Source: Rhizobium sullae
Lineage (GTDB): Bacteria; Pseudomonadota; Alphaproteobacteria; Rhizobiales; Rhizobiaceae
Assembly (NCBI RefSeq): GCF_025200715.1
Contig: NZ_CP104143.1
Location: 3,878,501 to 3,942,500 of the forward strand
Direction of reading: 5' to 3'
DNA: 64,000 nucleotides
The translations under genes and the position numbers were made by a program. Under the pieces are notes generated by a model, which saw only the letters and a program-made list of their open reading frames with translations, had not been told where the DNA came from and did not search any database. This document shows, piece after piece, positions 8,315 through 18,870 of this stretch (its first letter is position 1; every line of letters starts with the position of its first letter).

Positions 8315-10102
8315 TCAAAGAGAATCCGAGGCGGCAGGCCGCTGAAGATTGTTGAGGCGAGCGTAAAGTCCGTCGTTGAGCTTCGCAAGCGTCTCGTGAT
8401 TGCCTTCCTCGACGACACGGCCCTGCTGCATCACGACGATCTTGTCGGCGCGCACGACCGTTGAGAGCCGGTGGGCGATGACGACGACGGTGCGACCGGT
8501 CATCGCTTCATCGAGCGCTTTTTGTACGGCCGCTTCGGATTCCGTATCGAGTGCCGATGTAGCCTCGTCAAGAAGCAGGATCGGCGCTTTTCGGACGAGC
8601 GCCCGGGCGATTGACAGACGCTGGCGCTGGCCGCCGGAAAGCGTCACGCCATTTTCACCGACAGGCGTATCGTAGCCGTTGGGTTGCGCGAGGATGAACT
8701 CATGGGCGTAGGCAAGCCGGGCGGCCTCTTCCACTTCGGCATCCGTCGCTTCCGGACGCCCATAGCGGATGTTTTCGCGAATCGTGCCTTCGAATAGATA
8801 TGGCTGCTGCGACACATAGGCGAGTTGCTGGCGAAGCGACTGTTTGGTGACGTGCGCAATGTCCTGGCCATCGATGAAAATCTCTCCGCTCTTCGGATCG
8901 AAGAAGCGCGGAATGAGATTGATGACCGTCGACTTTCCGGCGCCGGATGGACCCACGAGCGCCGTCGTCTTGCCGCCTTCTGCAACAAATTTTACGGCGT
9001 TGAGGATCGGATCTGTACCGTAAGCGAACGATACATCGCGGAATTCGATGCGGGCATCTGTGACATTTAGCGGTTTCGCATCCGGAAGATCACGCTGACG
9101 CGGCTCCATGTCGAGCAGTTCGTAGATCATGCGGGCGTTGACGACGGCTCGCTCCAGCTGAACCTGCAGTCTTGCAAGGCGGCGGGCAGGGTCGTAAGCG
9201 AGCAACAGTGCTGTTACGAAGGAAAAGAACGCCCCCGGCGGCACGTTGTCATAGATCGACCGATAGGCGGCATAGGCAAGGATGCTCGCAACGGCAAAAC
9301 CGGCGAAGGTTTCCGTCATCGGCGCATTCCGCTCAGACAGGCGGGCGATGCGGTTTGCGCGGCCTTCTGCCGCAGCGACGAGCTTGTTGAGCTTGCGCTC
9401 CAGTTCGCCTTCCATGGTGAAGGCTTTAACGATGGCGATCCCCTGGATCGTCTCCTGCATCGCGCCCAGGACATGGCTGTTCAGATAAATCGCCTCTTTG
9501 GTCGCCTGACGTAGGCGCTTGGACAGATATCGCAAGCCATAGAGGAGCGGCGGAGCTAGAATGAAGACTGCAAGGCTTAGCAACGGATCCTGAAAAACCA
9601 TCACGCCGATCAAGGCGATGAAGGTGAGAAGGTCACGCGCAGTCGATGTGATCGTCAGGTTCATGACATCGCGGATGCCGCCGACATTCTGGCTGACTTG
9701 CGCCGCAATATGTGCCGAACGGGCTTGGTTGTAGAAGCCGACGGACAGGGTCATGAGATGAGCATAAAGGCGCCGCTGATAGCGTGCCACGATGTTGTTT
9801 CCGATCCTGGACAGCGCCACCGCTTGGCCGTAGCTCGCAAAACCGCGCAGCACGAATGCGATGAAGATCGAAAGACAAATGATCCACACCATATCCGCAC
9901 GGCGATTGGCAAAGGCCTCGTCAATGATCACCTTCATGATCCACGCAGTGAACGCCGTCGAAAGGGCCACAACGACCAGACAGCTGATCGCAAAAGCATA
10001 TCCACCGATATGATCACGGCCGTTTTCTGCGATAATGCGCTTCAAGATGCCGGTGACGGTATCGCTGCTGACGGTGCTCTTTTTGCTCGCGGACGAATCC
10101 AA
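8315..10102 (-). CDS. ABC exporter, fused membrane and ATPase domains (MsbA/lipid-export type)
   Basis: The 595-residue half-transporter has about six membrane segments in residues 35-310 and a C-terminal ATPase domain. ATPase motifs are Walker A GPSGAGKST, Q-loop YVSQQPYLF, signature [13 protein letters not shown] and Walker B ILLLDEATSALD, then the switch histidine in VVIAHRLST. The overall layout resembles MsbA-like lipid A/phospholipid flippases and multidrug exporters, and the substrate cannot be read from sequence. It would act as a homodimer in the inner membrane. It lies 18 nt upstream of dapB and may be in the same transcript. Confidence 0.88.
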   Translation of the reverse strand: MDSSASKKSTVSSDTVTGILKRIIAENGRDHIGGYAFAISCLVVVALSTAFTAWIMKVIIDEAFANRRADMVWIICLSIFIAFVLRGFASYGQAVALSRIGNNIVARYQRRLYAHLMTLSVGFYNQARSAHIAAQVSQNVGGIRDVMNLTITSTARDLLTFIALIGVMVFQDPLLSLAVFILAPPLLYGLRYLSKRLRQATKEAIYLNSHVLGAMQETIQGIAIVKAFTMEGELERKLNKLVAAAEGRANRIARLSERNAPMTETFAGFAVASILAYAAYRSIYDNVPPGAFFSFVTALLLAYDPARRLARLQVQLERAVVNARMIYELLDMEPRQRDLPDAKPLNVTDARIEFRDVSFAYGTDPILNAVKFVAEGGKTTALVGPSGAGKSTVINLIPRFFDPKSGEIFIDGQDIAHVTKQSLRQQLAYVSQQPYLFEGTIRENIRYGRPEATDAEVEEAARLAYAHEFILAQPNGYDTPVGENGVTLSGGQRQRLSIARALVRKAPILLLDEATSALDTESEAAVQKALDEAMTGRTVVVIAHRLSTVVRADKIVVMQQGRVVEEGNHETLAKLNDGLYARLNNLQRPAASDSL

Positions 10103-10197
10103 AAATTGTGCTTCCTGTCTCGGATAACCCGCACGGCGTCAGCCGCGCGCTTGGGGCGGCTCTATAAAGAGTTGGCGCGCCTTTGGCTAGACTGGCA

Positions 10198-11220
10198 TTA
10201 ACCGCGCCAGCGGCGGCCCTTGGTCGAGACACCGAAACTTGCCGGCCGGCGGGCGTAGAACGAAAGGCCTGCAAGAGCCGCCAGCGGGTGGGTCACGACA
10301 TAGGTTGGAATCGCCTTCAGCCAGTGAGAGTGCGGCGCCTTGTCCTCGAAAGCGGCTCGGAACTCCGGCTGCCTCAATGCCGGCAATATCTTCTGCGAGA
10401 TGCCGCCGGAAAGATAGACGCCGCCTTTGGCCATGAAGATCATCGCCATATCGCCTGCAACACGGCCGAGGTAGGTTGAAAAAAGGAAGATGGTCTCCAC
10501 GGCCGTCGTATCGGTTCCGGCAAGCGCGTGAGAGGTGATGTCGGCCGGATCGCGATATTTGGGCTCGATGCCATCCGCCTTGCAGATCGCGCGGTAGAGA
10601 TTGACGATGCCGCGTCCGCAAAGGATCTGCTCCGCCGAAACACGGCCCTCGATCGTCTCGATATAGGGGAAGATCTCCAGGTCTCGTTTGCTGCGTGGTC
10701 CGAGATCGACATGGCCGCCTTCGCCCGGCACGGGAATCCATGAACCTTGCGCGCGGACGAGCCCGCCAACGCCGAGGCCGGTTCCGGGTCCGAGCACGAC
10801 GCGGGAAGCGACGATCTCTCCGGATGCAGCACCAATGCGCTCGCGCTCGCCGTCACCGAGTGCGGAAATCGCCAGTGCCTGCGCCTCGAAGTCATTGACG
10901 ACAATCACGTCCTCGATGCCGAGACCTTCGATCATCGTATGAGGACGGACGACCCAGTCGCAATTGGTCAGCGGAATTTCATCGCCATTGATCGGGCCGG
11001 CAATGGCGAGAATAGCCGCGCGCGGGCGCATCTCCGTCTTTGCAAAGACGCCCTTCAGGATCGCTTCGTCGATGGTTTCGAAATCGGCTGTGCGAACGTT
11101 CGCGAAATTGACGGCCTCGGCCGAAGCGTCCGCAAGAATGGAGAAGCGCGCATTCGTTCCGCCGATATCGCCGATCAGGATCGGAAAAGGCAGGGCATCG
11201 CTGGTGTTGAGCATGGACAT
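10198..11220 (-). CDS. glk: Glucokinase
   Basis: The 340-residue protein begins with the phosphate-1 motif [14 protein letters not shown] (residues 15-28) and has [21 protein letters not shown] with the catalytic aspartate, and the adenosine-site [12 protein letters not shown]. These mark the bacterial (group A, E. coli Glk-like) ATP-dependent glucokinase that phosphorylates intracellular glucose. Length is slightly above the E. coli enzyme (321). It starts 14 nt downstream of mgsA and is probably co-transcribed with it. Confidence 0.94.
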   Translation of the reverse strand: MSMLNTSDALPFPILIGDIGGTNARFSILADASAEAVNFANVRTADFETIDEAILKGVFAKTEMRPRAAILAIAGPINGDEIPLTNCDWVVRPHTMIEGLGIEDVIVVNDFEAQALAISALGDGERERIGAASGEIVASRVVLGPGTGLGVGGLVRAQGSWIPVPGEGGHVDLGPRSKRDLEIFPYIETIEGRVSAEQILCGRGIVNLYRAICKADGIEPKYRDPADITSHALAGTDTTAVETIFLFSTYLGRVAGDMAMIFMAKGGVYLSGGISQKILPALRQPEFRAAFEDKAPHSHWLKAIPTYVVTHPLAALAGLSFYARRPASFGVSTKGRRWRG

Positions 11221-11234
11221 AGCCGGTTCCGTGT

Positions 11235-11615
11235 CTAGGCGTTCAGAGTCGGGATGAGTTTTTCGGCAGTCGCTTCGTTTAGTGCCATTGGAATATCGTA
11301 AACGATCGCAAGCCGCATCAATGCCTTCACGTCGACATCATGCGGCATCGGCGTCAATGGATCGACAAAAAAGATGAGTGCGCCGACTTCACCGGTTGAA
11401 ATCAATGCGCCGATCTGCTGGTCGCCGCCGAGCGGCCCGCTTTTCAGACGGGTGACATCGAGATCGGGGACCGCATCGAGGACGCGGCCGCCGGTTGTTC
11501 CGGTCGCCACGATCTTCCATTTGGACAGCTGGTTCCTGTTGCGGCGGGCGAATTCCGCCATCTCGTTCTTCTTCTGGTCATGCGCAATCAATGCAAGGCA
11601 TTTGCCGCCGGCCAT
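11235..11615 (-). CDS. mgsA: Methylglyoxal synthase
   Basis: MgsA converts dihydroxyacetone phosphate to methylglyoxal and phosphate, a bypass used when phosphate is short or sugar phosphates build up. The start [16 protein letters not shown] at 11615 follows a GGAGG site 9 nt upstream and gives 126 residues. The phosphate-binding ATGTTGG, the [10 protein letters not shown] block with the catalytic aspartate, and [14 protein letters not shown] are all present. Pairing with glk fits control of hexose flux. Confidence 0.95.
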   Translation of the reverse strand: MAGGKCLALIAHDQKKNEMAEFARRNRNQLSKWKIVATGTTGGRVLDAVPDLDVTRLKSGPLGGDQQIGALISTGEVGALIFFVDPLTPMPHDVDVKALMRLAIVYDIPMALNEATAEKLIPTLNA

Positions 11616-11700
11616 GAAAAAGAACCTCCATCCCATAGATTCAATCGATTTGGCCGCTTCTATACCAAGCCCACGATTAGAAAAACAAGCATTTCCACTA

Positions 11701-12759
11701 TCATTGCACCAGGGGCTTGTCGGTGGGAACCGGGCCGACGGCAGGAAGAAGGTCTCCGGCCGCCGCAGGTGTTGCTGGTGCCGCGGTCAGGGCAGTTGCG
11801 GTCGAGCCGCCATCAGTCGATGCCGTCATCGATGCGGCGGCCGGTGCATCCAGAACGGCGGCGCATACCTTCGGAAGATCGGCTACCATGATTTCACGCG
11901 GTGGTTTAGGCGGCCGGGCATCGGGCTTCGGCGGCGCCCACGGCTCCTTGGTGAACCACCAGGCCAGCGACTTTCCGCAGCCATCGCCGTCCGTGATTGG
12001 CGCCTGCGGCTTGCAGTCCGCAGCGCCAGGCGGGCATTTCATCCGGATGTGAAAATGCGAGTCGTGGCCGTATATCGGGCGCAGCTTGCCGAGGTTCGTG
12101 CGGTCGCCCCTCCAAGTATCGCACATCTTTTTCTTGATTGCAGGATTGACGAAAATGCGTTCCACCTGAGGGTAGCTTGCCGCAAGCATCAGCAATTCGG
12201 CGTGGGATTGCGTCCAGACCCTGGGATTAATCGTCAGGAACTTCTCCTTCTGCAGCATCGTGGTGAAGGGAAGGTCTTCGCGCTCCTCTGCCGTCATCCG
12301 GCGTGTGGGCATCGGCATCAGCCATATGTCGGCATCAAGGCCGATCTGATGCGAGGTGTGGCCATTGAACATCGGTCCGCCCCGAGGTTGCGATATATCG
12401 CCGACGAGCAGCCCCGGCCAGCCGATCTGCTGCCTTGCATCGCGGGACAATTGCTCAAGCAGCGCGATCATGGCCGGATTGCCCCAACGGCGGTTGCGCG
12501 AAAGGCGCATTGCCTGCCACGTCGGACCATCCACGGGCAAGGCAACGCCGCCCAGCATGCACCCTTTCGAATAGAAACCGATCGGTCGCGCCGGTCCTTG
12601 CGCCGGTAGGGAAGCCGAACCGAAGAGCGCCTTGGCGCTGCCGGGGCTCGGCTGCTTCTGTTGCGCTTCCGCGTCGCCCGCAATCAGGCTTGCACCAATA
12701 ATACCCGCCAACGCGAGTCTGCCGATTGTCTGGAAAGACGGAGCGAGGCGGAATGTCAT
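11701..12759 (-). CDS. mepA: Penicillin-insensitive murein DD-endopeptidase MepA
   Basis: The start [15 protein letters not shown] at 12759 gives 352 residues with a signal peptide ending near AGDAEA; the frame runs another 86 codons upstream without signal or similarity. The M74 peptidase motifs are present: an N-terminal [13 protein letters not shown] block, the zinc-binding [13 protein letters not shown] and the C-terminal [13 protein letters not shown]. Two cysteine-rich loops ([14 protein letters not shown]) are typical. A proline/alanine-rich tail of about 75 residues is longer than in E. coli MepA. The enzyme cleaves cross-bridges of peptidoglycan in the periplasm. Confidence 0.93.
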   Translation of the reverse strand: MTFRLAPSFQTIGRLALAGIIGASLIAGDAEAQQKQPSPGSAKALFGSASLPAQGPARPIGFYSKGCMLGGVALPVDGPTWQAMRLSRNRRWGNPAMIALLEQLSRDARQQIGWPGLLVGDISQPRGGPMFNGHTSHQIGLDADIWLMPMPTRRMTAEEREDLPFTTMLQKEKFLTINPRVWTQSHAELLMLAASYPQVERIFVNPAIKKKMCDTWRGDRTNLGKLRPIYGHDSHFHIRMKCPPGAADCKPQAPITDGDGCGKSLAWWFTKEPWAPPKPDARPPKPPREIMVADLPKVCAAVLDAPAAASMTASTDGGSTATALTAAPATPAAAGDLLPAVGPVPTDKPLVQ

Positions 12760-13004
12760 GCGGTATCCTGAATGTCTGCCAGAGTGATTTGCATCGAGTC
12801 TACCGTGAAAAGCAATTTTGGTGAATCGATGTTCTGGCAGCGGGGATGACATTCCGGCGGTGGCGGTCGAATGAAGAAGACGTGTCCTGGCGGCTTGTAT
12901 CCAGTCAAAATTTTGCGAAATGGACGAAAACGTCACACTTTCCTGTTTTTTGCCTGTATTTCCCGTATTCTCGAAGAAAGCTAAAATAATATGGGGTTTG
13001 GTGA

Positions 13005-14840
13005 ATGGCGGTCGCATGGTCGAAAAGAAGTCTGCTCGTTGCTCTCGTGGCCTTGATCTCCTTGCCTTTGGAAGTTTTCGCGCAGGAGCAGAGCTTTCAA
13101 ATCGGCACGTCGAGCATAGGTGCCCTTAAATATCAGCCCGGCTTCAAGCATTTCGACTATGTCAATCCGGACGCGCCAAAGGGCGGCGATCTGCGGCTTT
13201 CGACGACCGGCACTTTCGATACCTTCAATCCGGTTCTCGCAAAGGGAGAGGTAGCGGACGGCCTGCCGCTGGTCCATGACACGCTGATGAAATCCGCCGA
13301 TGACGAGCTTCTCGTTTCTTACGGCCTGCTTGCCGAAGGGGTTTCCTTTCCATCGGATATCTCCAGCGTCACCTTCCGCCTGCGCAAAGAGGCGAAATGG
13401 GCGGACGGCCAGCCGGTCACACCGGAGGACGTGATTTTCAGCCTCGACAAGACGAAAGAACACAGTCCGCTTACAGCCAACTACTACCGGCATGTGGTGA
13501 AGGCCGAGAAGACCGGCGAGCGCGATGTGACCTTCACCTTCGATGAAAAAAACAACCGCGAACTGCCGAGTATCCTCGGCCAGCTCATGGTCGTGCCGAA
13601 GCACTGGTGGGAGGCGCCTGGCCCGGACGGCAAGCCGCGCGATATCTCGAAGACGACACTGGAGCCCGTCATGGGCTCCGGGCCCTACAGGATAGCCTCC
13701 TTCTCGCCGGGCGCGAACATTCGCTATGAACTGCGTGATGACTATTGGGGTAAGGACCTCAACGTGAATGTCGGACAGAACAATTTCCGCAACATCACAT
13801 ACACCTTCTTTAGCGACAGAGACGTCGAGCTCGAGGCTTTCCGCGCCGGCAACATCGATTACCGACAGGAGACCCAGGCGAGCCGCTGGGCGACGGGCTA
13901 CGACTTCCCGGCCGTGAAGGACGGCCGCGTGAAACGCGAGGAATTGCCGAATGCGCTGCGGGCCGTCGGCGTCATGCAGGCGCTGGTGCCCAACACGCGT
14001 CGCGAGATATTCAAGGACGCGCGGGTGCGCGAAGCGCTGAACTATGCGTTCGACTTTGAGGACATGAACCGCAACCTTGCCTTCAACGCCTTCAAGCGCG
14101 TCGATAGCTATTTCTGGGGCACGGAACTCGCCTCCTCGGGTCTGCCGCAAGGAAGGGAGCTGGAAATCCTTGAAGGACTGAAGGACAAGGTGCCGCCGGA
14201 GGTCTTCACGACGCCCTACACAAACCCGGTCGCCGGCGATCCGCAAAAGCTGCGCGACAATCTGCGCAAGGCGATCGCGCTCTTCAAGGAGGCTGGCTGG
14301 GAATTGAAGGGCAACCGCATGGTCAACACGAAGAACGGCCAGCCGATGAGCTTCGAAATCCTGCTTTCCAACCCGTCGTTCGAACGCTCGGTTCTGCCCT
14401 TTGCGAACAATCTGAAGAAGATCGGCATCGACGCGCGGTTGCGCACCGTCGATGCCTCGCAATATACGAACCGCGTCAGAAGCTTTGACTATGATATGAT
14501 ATGGGGCATCTGGGCGGAGACGATGGATCCCGGCAACGAGCAGGTCGACTACTGGGGCTCCCAGGCGGCGAACCAGCCCGGATCCCGCAACTATGCCGGC
14601 ATTTCCGATCCGGCAGTCGACGCGCTGATCCGGATGATCATTTTTGCGCCGAACCGTAAGGAGCAAGTGGCGGCAATCAAGGCGATGGATCGGGTGCTGC
14701 TTGCAAACCACTATGTCGTCCCTTTGTTCTACAGCAATACGTCGCGCGTCGCCTATTGGGATAAGCTGACTCATCCTGCCGAGTTGCCGACTTACTCGCT
14801 TGGCTTCCCCGACGTGTGGTGGTCGAAAGACGCGAAATAG
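13005..14840 (+). CDS. yejA: Peptide (microcin C-type) ABC transporter substrate-binding protein YejA
   Basis: The 611-residue protein has a signal peptide (KRSLLVALVALISLPLEVFA, cleavage near residue 26) and then a family 5 solute-binding domain. YejA landmarks are HFDYVNPDAPKGGDLRLS near residue 47 and LVHDTLMKSADDE. It would bind oligopeptides in the periplasm and deliver them to YejB-YejE-YejF; in enterics this system imports microcin C. A 154-bp gap separates it from yejB. It is divergent from mepA across 245 bp that should contain both promoters. Confidence 0.93.
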   Translation: MAVAWSKRSLLVALVALISLPLEVFAQEQSFQIGTSSIGALKYQPGFKHFDYVNPDAPKGGDLRLSTTGTFDTFNPVLAKGEVADGLPLVHDTLMKSADDELLVSYGLLAEGVSFPSDISSVTFRLRKEAKWADGQPVTPEDVIFSLDKTKEHSPLTANYYRHVVKAEKTGERDVTFTFDEKNNRELPSILGQLMVVPKHWWEAPGPDGKPRDISKTTLEPVMGSGPYRIASFSPGANIRYELRDDYWGKDLNVNVGQNNFRNITYTFFSDRDVELEAFRAGNIDYRQETQASRWATGYDFPAVKDGRVKREELPNALRAVGVMQALVPNTRREIFKDARVREALNYAFDFEDMNRNLAFNAFKRVDSYFWGTELASSGLPQGRELEILEGLKDKVPPEVFTTPYTNPVAGDPQKLRDNLRKAIALFKEAGWELKGNRMVNTKNGQPMSFEILLSNPSFERSVLPFANNLKKIGIDARLRTVDASQYTNRVRSFDYDMIWGIWAETMDPGNEQVDYWGSQAANQPGSRNYAGISDPAVDALIRMIIFAPNRKEQVAAIKAMDRVLLANHYVVPLFYSNTSRVAYWDKLTHPAELPTYSLGFPDVWWSKDAK

Positions 14841-14994
14841 CGGACTTGCATTGGCTTTGCGGCTGGGGTCCAAATGAGCCATCCGAATCACTATGAAAAA
14901 GCCGGGGCTACCGGCGGAGAAAGGCTGACGGATTGAAGACTTCTGGTAGGACGCGCACCCTTATGAATTTCGAGACCTGGAAGGCCGCGCGCTG

Positions 14995-16080
14995 ATGGGA
15001 GCTTACATTCTTCGACGCCTGCTTCTGATGATACCGACAATTATCGGCATCATGGCAATTTCGTTTACCGTCATCCAGTTTGCACCGGGCGGCCCTGTCG
15101 AGCAGGTCATCGCGCAGCTGACCGGTCAGGCCGATAGTGCCGACCAAAGGATTTCCGGCGGCGGCGATCTCGGACAGCAGTTCGATGACAGCGGTTCCAG
15201 ATACCGTGGTGCCCAGGGCCTCGATCCGGAACTGATCGCCAAACTCGAAAAGCAGTTCGGCTTCGACAAGCCGCCGCTGACGCGCTTTCTGGAAATGATG
15301 TGGAATTACATCCGCTTCGACTTCGGCGAGAGCTTCTTCCGCAATACCTCGGTGCTCGATCTCATCAAGGAAAAACTGCCGGTATCCGTCTCGCTCGGCA
15401 TCTGGATCATGATTTTCTCATACGCCATCTCCATTCCGCTCGGCATCCGCAAGGCTGTGAAGGATGGCTCGACTTTTGACGTGTGGACATCCGGCGCCAT
15501 TATCGTCGGTTACGCCGTGCCGAGCTTTCTGTTCGGTATCCTGCTGATCGTGCTTTTCGCCGGCGGCTCATTTTACGACTGGTTCCCGCTCCGCGGCCTG
15601 GTGTCGGATAATTTCGACCAGCTCGCCTGGTGGCAAAAACCGCTTGATTATTTCTGGCACCTGACGCTGCCGCTGATCTCGCTCTCGCTTGCCGCCTTCG
15701 CGACGACGACGCTGTTGACGAAGAATTCCTTCATCGAGGAGATTAAGAAGCAATATGTGACGACGGCGCGCGCCAAGGGGTTGAACGAGCGGCAGGTGCT
15801 TTACGGTCATGTCTTCCGTAATGCCATGCTGGTCATCATCGCCAGTTTTCCGGGCGCCTTTATTTCCGCCTTTTTCACCGGCTCGCTGCTGATCGAAAAT
15901 ATCTTCTCGCTCGATGGTCTCGGTCGCCTCGGCTATCTCTCGGTCGTCAATCGCGATTACCCGATCGTCTTTGCAACACTTTATATCTTCTCGCTGCTAG
16001 GCCTTTTCGTCAGCCTGCTCTCGGACCTGATCTATACCTGGATCGACCCACGCATCGATTTCGAGCGGAGGGATGTCTGA
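14995..16080 (+). CDS. yejB: Peptide ABC transporter permease YejB
   Basis: The 361-residue inner-membrane permease starts [19 protein letters not shown], the usual first helix of DppB/YejB proteins. It has a periplasmic insertion (about 45-100) and the cytoplasmic EAA loop ([22 protein letters not shown]). The GGAAGG site at 14978-14983 supports the start. A ten-codon frame (14963-14995) ends on the yejB ATG (TGATG) and may help load ribosomes. The stop shares one base with the yejE ATG. Confidence 0.93.
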   Translation: MGAYILRRLLLMIPTIIGIMAISFTVIQFAPGGPVEQVIAQLTGQADSADQRISGGGDLGQQFDDSGSRYRGAQGLDPELIAKLEKQFGFDKPPLTRFLEMMWNYIRFDFGESFFRNTSVLDLIKEKLPVSVSLGIWIMIFSYAISIPLGIRKAVKDGSTFDVWTSGAIIVGYAVPSFLFGILLIVLFAGGSFYDWFPLRGLVSDNFDQLAWWQKPLDYFWHLTLPLISLSLAAFATTTLLTKNSFIEEIKKQYVTTARAKGLNERQVLYGHVFRNAMLVIIASFPGAFISAFFTGSLLIENIFSLDGLGRLGYLSVVNRDYPIVFATLYIFSLLGLFVSLLSDLIYTWIDPRIDFERRDV

Positions 16081-17228
16081 TGGATACGGCTGCCAATCCG
16101 ACGCCCGTTACGCCGGTCAAGCCGCCGCGCAAGGGCCTGCTTTCCCCGACGAACATCCGCCGCTGGCGGAATTTCAGGGCAAACCGCCGCGGCTACTGGT
16201 CGTTCTGGCTGTTCATGCTGTTGTTCGGCCTCAGCCTATTTTCGGAATTCATCGCCAACGACAAGCCGATCATCGCATCCTACAAGGGCGAGATTCTGTT
16301 TCCGGTGCTGGTGGATTATCCGGAGGAGAAGTTTGGCGGCTTTCTCGCGGAAACGGACTACCGCTCGGATGTCATCGCCGATGAGATCAAAGCCAATGGC
16401 TGGATGATCTGGCCCCCGGTCCATTATTCCTACCGCTCGGTGAATTCCAACATCCCGCATTCCGCGCCGACGCCGCCGTTCTGGTTGATGAGCAAGGAGG
16501 AGCGCTGCGCAGGCTATCCGCAGGGCGTCAACGATCCCAATTGCACCTACGGCAATCTCAATTGGCTCGGCACCGACGATCAGGCACGCGACGTAATGGC
16601 GCGCATCATCTACGGTTTCCGTATATCCGTGCTCTTCGGCCTGGTATTGACCATCTGCTCGGCAATTGTCGGCGTGACCGCCGGCGCTGTGCAGGGCTAT
16701 TTTGGCGGCTGGACCGATCTGCTTCTGCAGCGCTTGATCGAAATCTGGTCATCGATGCCGGTGCTTTATATTCTGCTGATCATCGCCGCGGTCCTGCCGC
16801 CGGGCTTTTTCGTGTTGCTCGGCATCATGCTGCTCTTCTCCTGGGTCGGATTCGTCGGCGTGGTACGCGCGGAGTTCCTGCGCGCCCGCAACTTCGAATA
16901 TGTCCGCGCCGCCCGAGCGCTCGGCGTCAACAATCGCACGATCATGTGGCGCCATATGCTCCCGAACGCAATGGTGGCGACGCTGACGTTCCTGCCCTTC
17001 ATCCTGTCCGGCTCGATCACGACGCTGACCTCGCTCGACTTCCTGGGTTTCGGCATGCCGCCCGGCTCGCCGTCGCTCGGTGAGATGATCGCCCAAGGCA
17101 AGGCCAATCTTCAGGCGCCATGGTTAGGGCTGGCGGCCTTCTTCACTATGTCGATCATGCTTTCCCTGCTGATCTTCATTGGCGAGGCCGTGCGCGACGC
17201 GTTTGACCCGAGAAAGACCTTCGCATGA
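16080..17228 (+). CDS. yejE: Peptide ABC transporter permease YejE
   Basis: The 382-residue protein has the first helix at about 40-60 (YWSFWLFMLLFGLSLFSEF), a long periplasmic part with the motif NWLGTDDQARDVMARIIYG, and five further helices. The EAA loop is VRAARALGVNNRTIMWRHMLPNA. This is the YejE partner of YejB in the peptide importer. Coupling is tight on both sides (TGATG with yejB, ATGA with yejF). Confidence 0.93.
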   Translation: MDTAANPTPVTPVKPPRKGLLSPTNIRRWRNFRANRRGYWSFWLFMLLFGLSLFSEFIANDKPIIASYKGEILFPVLVDYPEEKFGGFLAETDYRSDVIADEIKANGWMIWPPVHYSYRSVNSNIPHSAPTPPFWLMSKEERCAGYPQGVNDPNCTYGNLNWLGTDDQARDVMARIIYGFRISVLFGLVLTICSAIVGVTAGAVQGYFGGWTDLLLQRLIEIWSSMPVLYILLIIAAVLPPGFFVLLGIMLLFSWVGFVGVVRAEFLRARNFEYVRAARALGVNNRTIMWRHMLPNAMVATLTFLPFILSGSITTLTSLDFLGFGMPPGSPSLGEMIAQGKANLQAPWLGLAAFFTMSIMLSLLIFIGEAVRDAFDPRKTFA

Positions 17229-18862
17229 GCCAGATGCCTGAACCTCTTCTCTCTGTCCGCGATCTTTCCGTCGCCTTCCACCAAAGCGGCGAAACGTCAC
17301 TGGCCGTCGATCGCATCTCCTTCGAGATAAAAAAGGGCGAGGTCGTTGCGCTGGTCGGCGAATCCGGGTCGGGCAAGTCTGTTTCCGCAAACTCCATCCT
17401 GCGGTTGCTGCCGTATCCTGCAGCAAGCCACCCGAGCGGCGAAATCTTCTTCAAGGGCAAGGATTTGCTCAAGGCATCGGAGAAGGCGCTTCGCGAGGTG
17501 CGCGGCAACGATATCACGATGATCTTCCAGGAGCCGATGACCTCGCTCAACCCGCTCCACACCATCGAAAAGCAGATTGCCGAAATCCTCGATCTGCATC
17601 AGGGCGTGACCGGCCAAGCGGCCCGCATGCGGGTGCTGGAACTCCTGAACCAGGTTGGCATCCGCGAGCCGGAAAAGCGGCTGAAAGCCTATCCGCACGA
17701 GCTGTCCGGCGGCCAGCGCCAGCGCGTTATGATCGCGATGGCGCTTGCCAACCGGCCCGAGCTGCTGATTGCCGACGAGCCGACGACGGCGCTCGATGTC
17801 ACGGTCCAGGCGCAGATACTGGATCTGCTGCGCAAGCTGAAAGGCGAGCATGGCATGTCGCTGCTTTTCATCACCCACGATCTCGGCATCGTCCGCAAAT
17901 TCGCTGATCGTGTCTGCGTCATGACGAAGGGCAAGATTGTCGAGACGGGAGCCGTCGAAGAGGTGTTCAGCAATCCGAAGCACGACTATACGCGTCATCT
18001 TCTTGCCGCAGAGCCGCGTGGCGATCCGCCTCTCGCCGATCCATCCAAGCCGGTGGTGATGGAGGGCTCCGATATCCGTGTCTGGTTCCCCATCAAGGCT
18101 GGCTTGATGCGCAGAGTCGTTGACCACGTGAAGGCCGTCGACGGCATCGACCTTTCGCTGCGCGCTGGCCAGACGCTCGGTGTCGTCGGTGAATCCGGCT
18201 CCGGCAAGACGACACTTGGCCTAGCGCTCACCCGCCTGATTTCCTCCAAGGGACGCATCAGTTTCGTCGGGAGGGACATAGCGGACTATTCGTTCACCGA
18301 AATGCGGCCGCTGCGCAACCAGCTTCAGGTCGTGTTCCAGGATCCTTACGGCTCTCTCAGCCCGCGCATGTCGGTCGGCGATATCATCGCAGAAGGGCTG
18401 AAAGTCCATGAGCGCTCGCTGTCGCATGAGGAGCGCGACCAGCGCGTGTGCTGGGCGTTGGAAGAGGTCGGCCTCGACCCGCTGACCCGCTGGCGCTACC
18501 CGCACGAATTCTCCGGCGGCCAGCGTCAGCGCATCGCGATTGCCCGCGCCATGGTGCTGAAGCCGCGCTTCGTCATGCTCGATGAGCCGACATCGGCGCT
18601 CGACATGAGCGTCCAGGCACAGGTCGTCGATCTTTTGCGCGACCTGCAGAAGAAGCACGATCTAGCCTACCTCTTCATCAGCCACGACCTGAAGGTCGTC
18701 AAAGCGCTCGCCAACGATGTCATTGTCATGCGTTTCGGCAAGGTGGTTGAGCAGGGGTCGTCGGCAGAAATCTTCCGCGCGCCGAAACACGACTACACCA
18801 AGGCGCTGATGGCCGCCGCTTTCAATATCGAGGCAGTGCCGACGCCTGCCGTGCAGCAGTAA
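17225..18862 (+). CDS. yejF: Peptide ABC transporter double ATPase YejF
   Basis: The 545-residue protein is a tandem of two full ABC domains. The first has Walker [10 protein letters not shown], signature [14 protein letters not shown] and Walker [13 protein letters not shown]. The second has Walker [10 protein letters not shown], signature [14 protein letters not shown] and Walker [11 protein letters not shown]. Both sites look intact, so both may hydrolyse ATP. It powers the YejBE permease and removes the need for separate DppD and DppF subunits. Confidence 0.94.
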   Translation: MSQMPEPLLSVRDLSVAFHQSGETSLAVDRISFEIKKGEVVALVGESGSGKSVSANSILRLLPYPAASHPSGEIFFKGKDLLKASEKALREVRGNDITMIFQEPMTSLNPLHTIEKQIAEILDLHQGVTGQAARMRVLELLNQVGIREPEKRLKAYPHELSGGQRQRVMIAMALANRPELLIADEPTTALDVTVQAQILDLLRKLKGEHGMSLLFITHDLGIVRKFADRVCVMTKGKIVETGAVEEVFSNPKHDYTRHLLAAEPRGDPPLADPSKPVVMEGSDIRVWFPIKAGLMRRVVDHVKAVDGIDLSLRAGQTLGVVGESGSGKTTLGLALTRLISSKGRISFVGRDIADYSFTEMRPLRNQLQVVFQDPYGSLSPRMSVGDIIAEGLKVHERSLSHEERDQRVCWALEEVGLDPLTRWRYPHEFSGGQRQRIAIARAMVLKPRFVMLDEPTSALDMSVQAQVVDLLRDLQKKHDLAYLFISHDLKVVKALANDVIVMRFGKVVEQGSSAEIFRAPKHDYTKALMAAAFNIEAVPTPAVQQ

Positions 18863-18870
18863 AGAAGATC

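Noticed and set aside
11374..12609. A 411-codon plus-strand frame opposite mgsA and mepA
   Set aside because: It crosses two well-supported minus-strand genes and its translation is basic low-complexity without motifs.
12981..14891. A 636-codon open frame on the minus strand opposite yejA
   Set aside because: It is an antisense shadow caused by GC-rich codon structure; the translation has no recognisable domain, while the plus strand encodes a clear YejA with signal peptide.
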